Shown here: piece by piece, positions 14,320 to 24,764 of the stretch
Layout of the letters: the number at the start of each line of letters is the position of its first letter
Position numbering within the stretch: position 1 is the first letter of the stretch
Source: Ramazzottius varieornatus
Lineage: Eukaryota; Tardigrada; Eutardigrada; Parachela; Ramazzottiidae
DNA: 64,000 nt
Reading direction: 5' to 3'
NCBI GenBank assembly: GCA_001949185.1
Contig: BDGG01000022.1
Location: forward strand, 226,098 to 290,097
The notes under the pieces: generated by a model
The model's database searches: none
What the model saw: the letters and a program-made list of their open reading frames with translations, nothing else
Told to the model about the DNA's origin: nothing
Program-made: the position numbers and the translations under genes

Positions 14320-15244
14320 CCTCTTTTCTTTGATGCCTGTCCTTCTGAATTTGAATGTTTCGCTGGCTATCTGAAACTGGCGCTGTGCCTGCCTTTTTGC
14401 CGGGTTTCGACTCGCAGAGCATCTGCACTGCACGTACGGCAGATGGTCAAGACAAATCCGCGTTTATGCATGAATCATCAGTCTGTTAAAAGATTCCAGC
14501 TGCGTTACCCATTATTTGTGATTCAGTCCTCTGGTATTCTTTGAGTCCTTTCCTCTGTATCGGAACCTAGTCTGCAAGACGGGTCGGGGAAACGGCGGGT
14601 ACCATCCTGAAAGCGCATCCTCCATCCTATTCAGCAAAGTTTTCGCCATCGGAATCTTTCTGGTGCGGAAACGGGCAATTCCCAGCTTGCTCGACGCCTA
14701 ACCAAAAGCCCTTCCTGCATCAAGTCCTCGTTTCTGATTGTCGGTGTGATCGCGGCCTTGCGGTTGGCTCCAGCCAGGTCCTAGGACATACTGTATATAC
14801 TTTATCACGTCTCGCTGTCCGTAACTCGTGAGCGCCTCCTTGCTGTTGCATAGTACAGCTTCGGCTCCGCTCGCTCTCCCGTCAGTTTTCCCTGGAACAG
14901 AGAGTAATGAAAAGCCACGAATTATTGACCCTTATCGATCAGAGGAATCAGGACTCTCTGACGGGACAAAAAGGAATGAATTGAGAGACGAAGCAGCAAA
15001 GTGATTCTTTGGAATTTTGAATGTGGAAAGTGGAATGTAAAAAAACCACATGAACAGTGCAAATAAACAATGGACTTCAGCTGGAATTCCAGCCGATACT
15101 AAATTCACAGATCCACCAACAGATGCAGTGGAATTTCTTCAGTTCGATCAATCCGCAAATCAATCATGGACGACTGCTCTTGTGAACAGCAGAATCAGAA
15201 TGAGCAGATTCGTCTAGATTAGAGCCCTGCAATATGCAGTACGT

Positions 15245-15535
15245 TCTGCACTGCACTGCATTTTACTGCAATGCAGTGCAGTTGCAGTCGCCGAAATGGT
15301 GAGAAAATGCAGTTGCAGTGCAGTTGCAGTTTTGACAAAGTGAGCACCGTTCTTTTTTTTGCATTTTCTGGCGTTTTTCGGTTGAATATCCGTAAAACAA
15401 CGACGTTTACGTTGTGTTTGACATGTAATTCCGTTGAGGGCAGAAACTCCTAATTTCTAAATGCAGTGCAGTGCAGTACAGTTGCAGTTTGCAAAACAGC
15501 AGAAAAATGCAGATGCAGTGCAGTTGCAGTTTCTG
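15245..15535. repeat. Duplicated TGCAGTGCAGTTGCAG-rich block
   Basis: Two blocks share the order GCAGTGCAGTTGCAGT, a spacer of about 20 bp ending in gaaaaatgcag or gagaaaatgcag, and then TGCAGTGCAGTTGCAGTTT. They lie near 15265-15330 and 15463-15531. Together they look like a local duplication of a short-period repeat. Confidence 0.6.
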
Positions 15536-15879
15536 GAAACCGGATACAGTGAGAAGCGGCACTGGTTTCAGCTTCTGCTGCAGGTCTCTAATCCAGATTC
15601 CACAGTTCCAGATTTCTAAAGCATCATTGGTTTCTTGCCCCGTCCAGGTTACCTCCACGCTCCAGCAAGCTGCTGTGGTCTCTGCACTGTAAAGCTGCAG
15701 TACCTCGCCGTTTGCAAACGACGGCGTGCCAAAATGCCGGCTGACTCAGCAGTCGCTGTAGTTAACATACGATAAGTGAAGAACGCCCATCAGCATTCAC
15801 GCCGAAGGTCGGATAATCAAGTTATGAGCTGACTTTTTACGAGCCATAAATTTCAGAAATTAGAGCTGTTAATGGTTTG

Positions 15880-16060
15880 AGCCATATGGTTTGATTAGGT
15901 TTAAGTGGTCTGCATGCCAAACCGGTTAAATAAAAATAGTTTCTCCCACAAACCACTTTCCCACAAACCACCAAAAGTGGTTTGTTCTAAATTTTAAACC
16001 AGACCAATTTAAATTAAACCACATAAGCCGCCGGTTTGAACCGGTTTGCGAACAACCTTT
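15880..16060. repeat. Foldback rich in AAACCACTTT / AACCGGTTT
   Basis: caaaccacttt (15949-15959) is followed after 14 bp by its reverse complement aaagtggtttg (15974-15984). AAACCGGTT-type words occur on both sides. The interval is probably the core of a small nonautonomous element, with ends not defined. Confidence 0.45.
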
Positions 16061-16612
16061 CGATCACCAGTACATAGTAAATTTTGCCACAGTTTTCTTC
16101 ACTTGACTAGACAACTAAAATAACCACCGAGGACAAGATACTGAGGCACAGTTGCTGGTTTCTCTACAAACACACGCAAACAGGCAAAACTGGCGCGTGC
16201 CGGAATTGTAAAGGCACCGTGGCAAGCAAGCCGGTAGTACAATCCTTTTTCCACCAGCAATGCTTTCCAGCACTGTGGGAATTGTAAGGGGGTTTCCAAG
16301 TGGTCTGATCTGGTTTTGACAGCTCTAGCAGAAATACTCTGATCCGCATCGCGGAAGGCATTATTCTCAGATTTCGGAGCTCTAAAGCATTCGAAAAATG
16401 CTTCCCGGGGTAATGGCTTGCTCGTGAGAGTCCCACGGAAAGGTTTGTTTAATTGATTTTATTCGTTATTCATCTGGTTGCATATTCGGTGACGTAACGT
16501 ACTCGCTCCGCCTCGATATTCGCATTACACAATCAATCAACCGCTTGCGCCTGTGTCCCACTCTCCGGCAAGTCGGGGTACAGCAGCTCATCATTGGGTC
16601 TCCGTGTAGATT

Positions 16613-18463
16613 ATGCGGACCAAGGAAGACATCCTGAAGAAGTCAGGAATGGGTTCGTTTGTAGGAAAACCTTTGCAACACTGCTCGTTGGAGACTGGAT
16701 GCTTCGTGGTGGCCTTCCACACATTGGTAAGTATAGATCACCTGCTGTCGACCAGCTCAAGCTGTTTGTATTGCAGGTTTTAGCCGGTGTGTTGTTGTTG
16801 TTCAATATCCACAATCTGGTTCTTGCTTCGGACTACATCGTCTGGACTCTCGTCGTCGCCTTCTTGCTGGTTTTTGCTGCATTCATGCTCCTCTGTGACC
16901 TTTTCCGCGTAAGTTTCTCCGTATACGTTAGACACGGCTCTTGTTCAGTAAGATAACGATAGTCCTACGAAACATGAGGGTTCCCTGTCATTCAGACAAT
17001 GCGAGACGCCAGCAGACAATGTCGGGATGTTCGTTATTTCAAGTTACGCGCGTTTCTAGCCCCCACACTGAAATTGTGCGCCTCTTGAAATAATGACATA
17101 TCAAGATTGTTTGCCGGCCTCCCGCATAACATTACCGTCAGTATGATTGACCCAAAGTTATATTTGATCCTTTTCAGAAATGGCCGGAAATGCTGGGTTT
17201 CTGGATGGGAATCTTTATCTTGCTCATCACCCTACCAGATCGCAATGGTTTGCTGGCAGATATACTACTTCGTCACCCTGGACGTAAGTTGTTGGATTTG
17301 TTCAGCACGCTGTGGTTTGCTCCACTCTGGCTGTACTTTAGGTATCACATTCAATAGTACTGGCCGTAATTCTGCGTTTTCATTTCTTCCAGATGAAATA
17401 CAGCAGCGTCGTCGTGTCGATATTCGCCAGCATTGTCGTCTTCGGCATTCTGATCATTTTCGACGTAAGTCACAGTACAGCATTCATTATCTTCGAATGT
17501 TTTGCTGATCAACCGTAAGCTTTTTGGTACTGGGGAAAATATCAGTTGGTTATTCATGGCAGGTTTGGGCTTTGGTGACAGTTCACCGTCGTCGCCGTCA
17601 CTTGGGTGGACGAAGACTGCAACCTGTTCCTGTCATGGCTTGAGCATCTCTTCTGTTTCCGGATCGAAACCTTCAGTATTTTTTTACTTGATGTTCCTTG
17701 ATTTGTCCATTGCCAAAAATACTGTACGTGCAGTTTTGTTCATTTCTTAGCCGGCTTTGTTTGTTTTTCTGAATTAGCATTCGTATTTTTCAATATTTGG
17801 TCCTTCAGTGCCAGCACTGCTCTACCGTATCTGTCACTTCTCCTTTACTCCGTTTGAGTCCTTGTTTCTTTTTCACTCGCTTAACGAAGTCGTTGTCTAC
17901 TGGACATGTCGGTCTATTGTACCTCCGGTAATCTAGCTGGAAGTCATTGTAACTCTTGAACTTGTTTCTAGAGTCTTGTTCGGGTGTGACTTCGGGTTCA
18001 CGAAGTATCGATCCATCTTGATCTTAAATTCCTAACCTCCATCCTCGGTAGAACTCTGATCATGGTCACTGTCGAAACTACTACAGTATCATCTCTTCCA
18101 CATACATTCGCACCTGGTTTTTTCCAAACATGGTTTTTCCTCTGCACAATTTCCAACCAGGCAGGAGTACTGGATTTTGGATGACCTTTGAATTCCTACC
18201 CACTTGCCAAAATGCAGTGTGAGTTGACCATAGTGTAAAATGTTCTATCAATCAACAGCTAAATCAACTCCAGCTTTCATCGAACACAGCAACAAGGTTA
18301 TGTCACCGATAGGTTTGGTTAAGTCTTTGATTATTGATTAGCGCTGGTGGGGAATCGCATCAGATTACCGGCAGGTTACGAGATCTTCCCGCTCTCCCGC
18401 ATCCCTCGCTATCTTCGTCCCCTGTATCCCCCCTATATCCCTCCGCCTCTGTTTACCGAGTAA
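16613..18463 (+). CDS. Four-TM LAPTM/DUF7027-like membrane protein with a frame break
   Basis: Exon 1 (16613-16726) encodes a cytosolic leader and HCSLETG, a motif placed before TM1 in LAPTM-like tetraspans. Exon 2 (16777-16908) gives TM1-TM2. Exon 3 (17178-17283) gives TM3, but is 106 nt long between two phase-0 junctions, so its start reads KWPEMLGFWMGIFILLI while its end reads IAMVCWQIYYFVTLD in another frame. The next exon is TM4 (MKYSSVVVSIFASIVV...), then VWALVTVHRRRRHL up to 17605. A final exon (18342-18463) gives a proline/tyrosine-rich tail ending LYPPYIPPPLFTE. The donor at 17606 (GTGGAC) is weak but the join is in frame. The tail's TAA overlaps a good GTAAGT donor, so an alternative longer C-terminus is possible. 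Localisation to endolysosomes is inferred from the family. Confidence 0.65.
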
Positions 18464-19358
18464 GTGCTTAGTTCGAGCCTTTGACGGTGGAGAGTGGACC
18501 ATCTGCTAGCTAGCTGTCTGTTTCGTGCAGGCTTGTCGAAAAACCTCGAGTTGTCTCATCATTACCTTCATCGCTCTTGTCGTCTGTCTGGCCTCTTCTG
18601 TCACCGTCAGTTCTGCTGCTGACTTTTCTCTAGAGTCTTCCCTTGGTTCTAATCCGCTCTGTGAGTGTTTCCGTTGCAGGTTAGTGGACATCTAAGCCAA
18701 TCCATATCCCGCTAACCTGTTTGTATGCACGTGCGCGTCGCCGAATGGCGCATGTGTTGTGGTGCATGACAGCTAGACGATTTCGACACGAGTACGACAA
18801 GCACGTACGTACTTTCTGCTTTTGTCTGTGCATGTGCACTGTAAGCTTATGCTTGTCGCACTAATGTTATGAAGACTGAGCTCTCACGCACCACAAAACA
18901 TTCCGGTGGGCCGGAGCTTTATGGTTTCGGGAGTGTTTTAACTGGTGGAAATAAATATTATACAGTTCATTTTTAGCGAACTGTGACGTCATCCTATGCT
19001 ATGGGCGTGTCGAGCTTGTTCTGCCCCTACTCCAATCAGCGTTCAGACCGTTGTTCGACGTTTTCGTTATTATTGAATTGATCTATCCACAATTTACACT
19101 ATGGTCAACTCACACTGCCAAATGCATCCACCACATCGTCCCGCTGTTACGTCATGTCATCCAATGACATGCATAAACGCTACAATCTGATAATCTGCCG
19201 AGCATTATTCAGCAGAAGGATCGGACTTATTACAGGATACCTGTCCCTGTTGATCATTGGTGGTGTTTCATGTGATCTCCACCGGTTTACCACCGAGGCC
19301 TGATGACAGCACGCTTTTGACAACGTCGATTTGCCCACTGTGAATAAGGAGATAAAAC
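18464..19358. other. Intergenic, with possible stray TM exon
   Basis: A splice-bounded hydrophobic segment lies at 18531-18605 (CLIITFIALVVCLASSVT in one frame), followed by another possible exon at 18680. A hairpin acagttc...gaactgt lies near 18962-18984. Nothing else is recognisable. Confidence 0.35.
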
Positions 19359-21207
19359 ATGTCGGAAAGAGATGCAAGTTATGCAGCAGCAGCTGCGCGT
19401 GCCGCTCCTTCGCCGTCTCTCCAGCCAGTTCCAGCTGTACCTCCATTCATCGGCAGACCTTTACCGCCGCTGAAGCCTAGCCCCACTGTCAAGCGAAACG
19501 CAAAGTGGTACCATGGAGGAGTAGCAAGCGCCATGGTGAGCGGCGTTGCCCTCTTACTGTATAACCAAATCTGTATACAGTGTACGACATAAAGAAAAAA
19601 TAAACCGTTGAAATGGGTGTTGGATGGAGCCAGATGGATAAAACCAATGAAATTTGCGCATGCAACAAGATATAGTTCTCATTGGCTGAGGTCTAGCTGC
19701 AGTGTCACGCCCATTTTTAACGGTTAATTTTTTCGTACACTGCATGAGCCTCATTCTGACGCCATTGTGGTGGCAGTCGTGCAGGAACCGCAGTGACGTC
19801 ATGCGCGACTTTTGGTAGAGCGACGGTTGTTTTACTTTACTGTCTTAGTGTCGACACTCTCTAGTCTGTCCAGATCATACGTTTGGTGTCCGTCTTTCCT
19901 GTTAGACTTGTGTTTTAGTAAATCAAACGCTACGATAATCATCTTTCTACTTGCAGGCTGTGTGCTTTACTCATCCTTTCGACCTGGTCAAGGTACGTCG
20001 TTGTCTCTATCCGTGACCGAGAGAGAAATGATTTCACAGTTCGGCGTTGCACCCTTCAGTTACTGCAGAACGATTAGCGTACACAGTACTAACCACGGAA
20101 TTTCACGACAGGTGCAATTGCAAACGCAGCAAGAAGGGAAGCTGAAGATCATCCCGCTGACAAAAAGCATCGTCAAACGTGACGGCATCTTGGCCTTATA
20201 TAACGGGATCAGCGCTTCCCTTCTTCGACAGGTACCAGTACTGTATAATACTCATAGCTCTGACAAAAATTACGGAACCAGATTATGAAGCAAAATCTTA
20301 TCTAAGCTAGTAACAACCATGTTTCAATTAGGGTCGTTGCTGACTCATCCCTTAAGCAAGGTCTAATCAAGCATCATGAGGTTGTTGTCGTTTCGAACGA
20401 AAAGAGGTTGGTTTTGCTTGCAGCTGACGTACTCGACAGCTCGTTTCGGCATTTACGAAGCCCTGCGGCCCAAGGATGCCGGCAAGAATCTGTCCTTTGC
20501 CATGAAATGCCTGACGGCCGGAGCGGCCGGAGGCTTCGGGGGTTTTGTAGGAGCACCAGCAGATTTAATCAACGTCCGCATGCAGAACGACAGCAAACTT
20601 CCGGTGCAAGCTAGACGCAACTACAAGAATGCCCTGGAAGGACTGGTTCGTGTCAGCCGGCAAGAAGGAGTGGCGGCCTTGTGGCGCGGCTCTTCCATGG
20701 TGGTAGTCCGTGCTGTACTGATGACCATTGGTCAACTGTCTTTCTACGACCAAGTCAAGCAAATGCTTCTCTTGCTTCCGCTCTTTAAAGATACCGTCTC
20801 CACCCATCTTTTAGCCAGCTCCATTGCTGTAAGTACATTGGTCACAAGCCGCTCTATCGATGCAGTGGCACTTCACCTTGCTTTGCAGGCCGGAGCCGCC
20901 ACCACCATCACCTTACCCGTCGATGTAATGAAGACCCGCCTACAAAACGCCAAACCCGGAGAGTACAAGGTGTGCTGCTTCTCTGGTGGCCAATGCCACG
21001 GCGGACAACAGGTCACGGTATAAGCTTATCACAGCTATGGTTTTGTAGAGCGCCATGGACTGTTTCCGGCAGACGCTGCGCATAGATGGCCCCATGGGCT
21101 TCTTCCGTGGCTACATTCCGGCCTTTGTCCGCTTGGGCCCACAAACTATCCTAACATTCCTCTTCTTGGAGCAAATTCGCCTACGCTTTGGTACACCCGT
21201 TGCTTGA
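19359..21207 (+). CDS. SLC25A10: Mitochondrial dicarboxylate carrier (SLC25A10-type), complete
   Basis: Predicted inner-membrane exchanger of malate or succinate for phosphate. A leader of about 50 residues rich in alanine and proline precedes the first repeat. The three SLC25 signatures are present: HPFDLVK (about 19975), APADLINVRMQND (about 20550) and LPVDVMKTRLQN (about 20920). DIC-type blocks include VQLQTQQEGKLK, RDGILALYNGISASLLRQ, LTYSTARFGIYE and THLLASSIA. The last exon begins after the AG at 21049-21050 and ends FFRGYIPAFVRLGPQ...FGTPVA with TGA at 21205-21207. It resembles DIC more than the 2-oxoglutarate carrier (QLQTQQE, GGFGGFVGAPADL). Intron 1 (19537-19956) holds a MITE. Confidence 0.92.
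19578..19742. mobile_element. MITE-like element in carrier intron 1
   Basis: The termini are perfect 10-bp inverted repeats (cagtgtacga ... tcgtacactg), followed inside by aaccgtt(g/a)aaa(a)tgggtgt-like subterminal inverted matches. The element is 165 bp long, lies wholly inside an intron and encodes nothing. A TA-type flank is possible but no clear target duplication is visible. Confidence 0.7.
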
Positions 21208-21748
21208 TATCCCTCTCTCGATAGATGTTCTGTTGCCTTTCATAATTCTCCATCCCGGTAGTGCAAAGCCCAGCTTGCACGAACGCCCCACAATCTGGCA
21301 TTTTAATTTTTTATCGAGCTCCTGTGACTGACGTATGAGTGTAGTACTGACAGTGTCGGCAGAAGCAGATCTTTATGATCGGCAAGAGTGATAAATTGTT
21401 AAATCGGATAACCAGTCATAACTTGATCAAACTTGAAAGCGGTTGGGTCGAGGCGGAGAGCCAGGGAAAATGACGGAACTTGGATCAGTTCATATTAAAG
21501 AGTTCTTGCTTGAGTGGGTCTCCATTGCAGTTTGTGAATTTGGTGGTGCTGCGGGGGGGGGGGAATGACAGAGAGACCACAGTGAAGGGGAAAAGTCCGG
21601 CACTCACACAGGGGTGAGGTCGACCCTCCATGATTCCCTAAGCGGTGGCAGGTCGACTGCTGCCATTCTACAGTACGAGTAGGAGTAGGGGTATGGGTAT
21701 GGGGAGTCTTTTCTCTAACTAGGGACAGACCGGCCTGCGCAGTTGACC
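21208..21748. other. Intergenic
   Basis: A G homopolymer lies near 21552-21561 and a GTAGGAG/GGGTATG stretch near 21675-21705. No gene was seen. Confidence 0.4.
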
Positions 21749-22270
21749 ATGATGGGAGATATCATTGCTCTGCTAGTCGCTGTCTCGTCTCTCTTCTGTC
21801 AGCTACAAGAGCAGATGGATATTAAAGGACAGGAAGCAACAGGACAAAGGGTCAAGTCCTCATGCAGGCAGCTTACTCTGCCGCCCCTCCATCCTACCAG
21901 CCAGAGGACAGAAGGCGTCCCACTGCTCACTGTCCACTACTTACACATCATCAGTCCGAGTATAGTGCCTACTGGGCCATTACTCACACAAGTGCAATGC
22001 TGCCACACTACCTCCTCCATCATCCTTTACGCTCTGGCCCAGCTTCGCTCCGGTGTTCTTCACAAGATCAAGAACGGGCTGCACAACTGCTATCCAAAAG
22101 ACCTATTCAACAGAGATGCCAATAAAATAACCACAAATGACTATCTTACTCTACAAGTAAAGCCCCCCCCCCCAGCAAGGACCATCGTCTGCGCACGGCA
22201 AGTCTGGCTCACCCAGCCGTCAAAAGAAAAACTACTCATTGTAAGGGAGAGCAAACACAATTGCAGTTGA
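21749..22270 (+). CDS. Unrecognised open frame with signal-peptide-like start
   Basis: The ATG at 21749 opens an uninterrupted frame of 173 codons beginning MMGDIIALLVAVSSLFC, which resembles a signal peptide. The rest has no recognisable domain. A run of about 10 C's (near 22165) lies inside the frame, and a second overlapping frame (21862-22125) is also open and ends beside AATAAA. The two competing frames make a single-exon protein doubtful. It could be a chance frame, a non-coding transcript or a gene whose introns were not resolved. Confidence 0.25.
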   Translation: MMGDIIALLVAVSSLFCQLQEQMDIKGQEATGQRVKSSCRQLTLPPLHPTSQRTEGVPLLTVHYLHIISPSIVPTGPLLTQVQCCHTTSSIILYALAQLRSGVLHKIKNGLHNCYPKDLFNRDANKITTNDYLTLQVKPPPPARTIVCARQVWLTQPSKEKLLIVRESKHNCS

Positions 22271-23146
22271 ACCATGGAGAATGTTGAGGCAGTCTTGACA
22301 AGATGTACGTCGTGGTTCCTTGGGGGCAGACTTTTTCCCCTAGAAATGCACAAGAGTGATTATTGCAGAACTTGGCAAAGAATTGACTCACCGACTGCAT
22401 AATAAATCCATGTGTAATGTGTCAGCCAAAGGACTTCTTCGAGTGATTGGGTTCAAGGCCAAACAGGTGGATGGGCGGCGGGTGCGGGTCCGCAGGTCCT
22501 TTGGACTCCAGCAGAGGTCCGACGATGGGTGGATAGAGTCAGTAGGGCTTTATGTTTAGGTTCAAGTCATCAAAGATGACTGTGATATGGCCACCAATGG
22601 ATGGCATTTCACAACCACTTTGACGGACTAAACATCACACATCATCACTGCCATCAAGTATGCTAGCTCCCACTTTCGCTCCCAGGTCGCTGTTGTCAAC
22701 GGAGGGTTGGTGAGGGGAAAGAGCACGAGTTGCGAGAGCGGGCATTTTCATCCCCCCTCCAAAAGATAGAGAGAGAGACTACAGCATCTCACTACCCATG
22801 TCTTTCACCCCACATTTCCCTCCTGATATAATACCCAAACAATCATCATCAACTATTCCTCCGTTCGCGCCACAAGAATCCACCGTGAGATATTCCATCA
22901 CTGGCCCACTGGTCAGCCTGGCACACAACGGATCGACACGAGGCTTCGTCAACTTCCATCTTAGTGATTTCCTGGCCTTCCCTCCTTCCTTATACCTCGG
23001 GCACAACGGAAGGCGCCACCAAAGGCCTGCAAGGCAGAAAGAGATTAAAGTATTATAGTCCGGACAACGCAATGGAATGACCATTGACCACTGCTCTTGC
23101 CTGCCACACAGCTTCCTCGGCTGCAATGAGAAAGCGCGCAATAGGC
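22271..23146. other. Unassigned
   Basis: Several medium frames exist on both strands (for example 22356-22559 + and 22779-23204 -), but none has a recognisable motif or a consistent splice chain. Confidence 0.35.
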
Positions 23147-23147
23147 G

Positions 23148-23787
23148 TGACGTAAGCTCTTTCCATGCCGAGCGGCATTGGACAATGCGGTGGCCAAGAA
23201 CCAATCAAAACACCGCCATTCAACCCTACAACCAATCAAGAATCAGCAATATGCCCTATTTTCATCAACGCACAGTACCTGCTTCATCTCGGTAAGATGA
23301 CCGCTGGTCAAGTGAAACTCATCCATCGGGACACTAATGACAAGAAAGCCCAGCAATCTTCTCTTTAGACGCCGCACCGGAAACCCGGATGATATTGAGA
23401 CCGGAAGAGCAGTACCATAAAAACACTAACACAGCAGCCGATTGGCCTTGGACCGCAAATCGTTTAACTTTACCCAGAGAAGCCCATAAGGGCTACCCGA
23501 TGATTAGGGAAAGATGGTCCTCCGGGCCCAAGTTGAACTCGACCAGCAAGAATGATCCGGGTTCTCAAAGATGGAAAAAAGGTCCGAAAAACCATATAAA
23601 CGCGCTAGCGCTCCGCTATCTGCTAATAATTATTATTTCTTTAATTCATTTTTGCCACTTGCGAAACCGCTTAGTGACTCGGTTCACCAGGCGGTACTTC
23701 TTGATTGGCGCAACCAAAGTTTCCTTCCTATTGGACAAGTTGTTTTATGACTCATCTCAGGACAGACTATCGTCATCATTGACGTCA
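23148..23787 (+). promoter_or_regulatory. CCAAT-box and CRE-like cluster upstream of unknown gene
   Basis: CCAATCA occurs at 23201-23207 and 23232-23238. The reverse form GATTGG occurs at 23440-23445 and 23703-23708, and ATTGG at 23730. A half-CRE TGACGTAA is at 23148-23155 and a full palindromic CRE TGACGTCA at 23780-23787, 12 bp before the ATG at 23799. CCGGAA (ETS-like) words occur near 23376 and 23400. The density resembles a TATA-less metazoan promoter. Activity is inferred only. Confidence 0.4.
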
Positions 23788-23798
23788 GCGACCTGCCT

Positions 23799-24322
23799 AT
23801 GGAATCGGATGGAGTGCGCGAGCGGGCCGAGCGTTTGGCCTAGCTGACGTTCTGCCGGGCCGACGTGTCGAAGAGAAACTTCCTGAATCTTGACAGCTTT
23901 TGTCTGGAAACCACCGAAAACGACGAAGTTTCCGACAACAGCAACGACATTAACCTATTTTCGGAGACTCGAGTTTTATCGCGAACGAGCAAAGGTTGGA
24001 GGTGAGGAGTAAGCTGTAAGACGACGCTAGACCAACCATTACCGCCCACTTCTGACGGAAGAAACGTGACAAGAAGGAGCTCTGACGGGAAGACAAACGG
24101 AGGTATGGAGATTGGAGTAGCTAGTATCCCCTGTTGTTCCTTTGTAAACTGTTTCCCGCGGCCCGCGGGTAGGAATCGGTACTTGAACACCGGCGACCGA
24201 GCAGACCGGAAATGGTTCCCGCATGGTATTCTGAAGGACAACTGGCCGCCGAAAGACTGGCGAAGAGTTTGGCCAAAACAGCGTACAGAGAACCAGTGCA
24301 GCAGCAAACCATCATATTTTGA
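23799..24322 (+). CDS. Unrecognised small gene, start region interrupted by in-frame TAG
   Basis: The exon at 23844-23994 reads LTFCRADVSKRNFLNLDSF and an acidic stretch. A short exon (24074-24102, donor GTATGG) and a last exon (24173-24322) ending LAKTAYREPVQQQTIIF continue in frame, giving about 110 residues. The first exon is preceded in the same frame by ATG at 23799 and 14 codons (MESDGVRERAERLA), then TAG at 23841-23843. Either that TAG belongs to a splice acceptor and the true first exon lies upstream, or the stop is a mutation, error or readthrough site. No family was recognised. The 29-nt exon is the weakest join. Confidence 0.4.
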
Positions 24323-24764
24323 TGGTGCAGATTACATTACGTGCAGGTGGCGTAACCAAACGATAAATAAAAAAATGCTCTGGAAGAAGCGTGTCAGGCT
24401 GCTGCATGGGCAATCCCTCAGATTCCAATAACAGGCTAAACATGGATAAATAGTAAAAAACCAACCCTGCCGAAAACGTCAACAGTGGCAGCGCAGCAGG
24501 AGCGTATGAAACGCAGCTCGATGTGCTCATCATAATTATCTAACAATTAACCGCTAATTTACCGTCAAATATATTAAGTTCAATAAGGTATTTAGTAATT
24601 CCTGCTTGGGCTGCCATTAGAGTGATGTCGCTACTAAGGCTGTACAAGGAGAAGGCGATGTCTTCTAGTCATGCACAAATCTTTTCTCAGCTATCCTGCC
24701 GTCATCCGGTCTTTTCTTTATGGGCAATGGTCTTCGATGAATACTCTGGCGTGTCCCCCGATTT
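24323..24764. other. Intergenic between convergent genes
   Basis: An AT-rich interval with AATAAA-like words near 24365, which could serve the upstream plus-strand gene. No coding signal was seen. Confidence 0.35.

Larger units (their letters stand above)
14320..16612. other. Intergenic, repeat-bearing
   Basis: No gene was recognised. The interval contains the TGCAGTGCAGTTGCAGT duplication (15245-15535) and an AAACCACTTT/AACCGGTTT-rich foldback (about 15880-16060). The minus-strand frames at 16099-16436 have no recognisable similarity. Confidence 0.5.

Noticed and set aside
22779-23204. Minus-strand 141-codon frame
   Set aside because: No domain, no coherent splice chain, and it overlaps a CCAAT-rich region.
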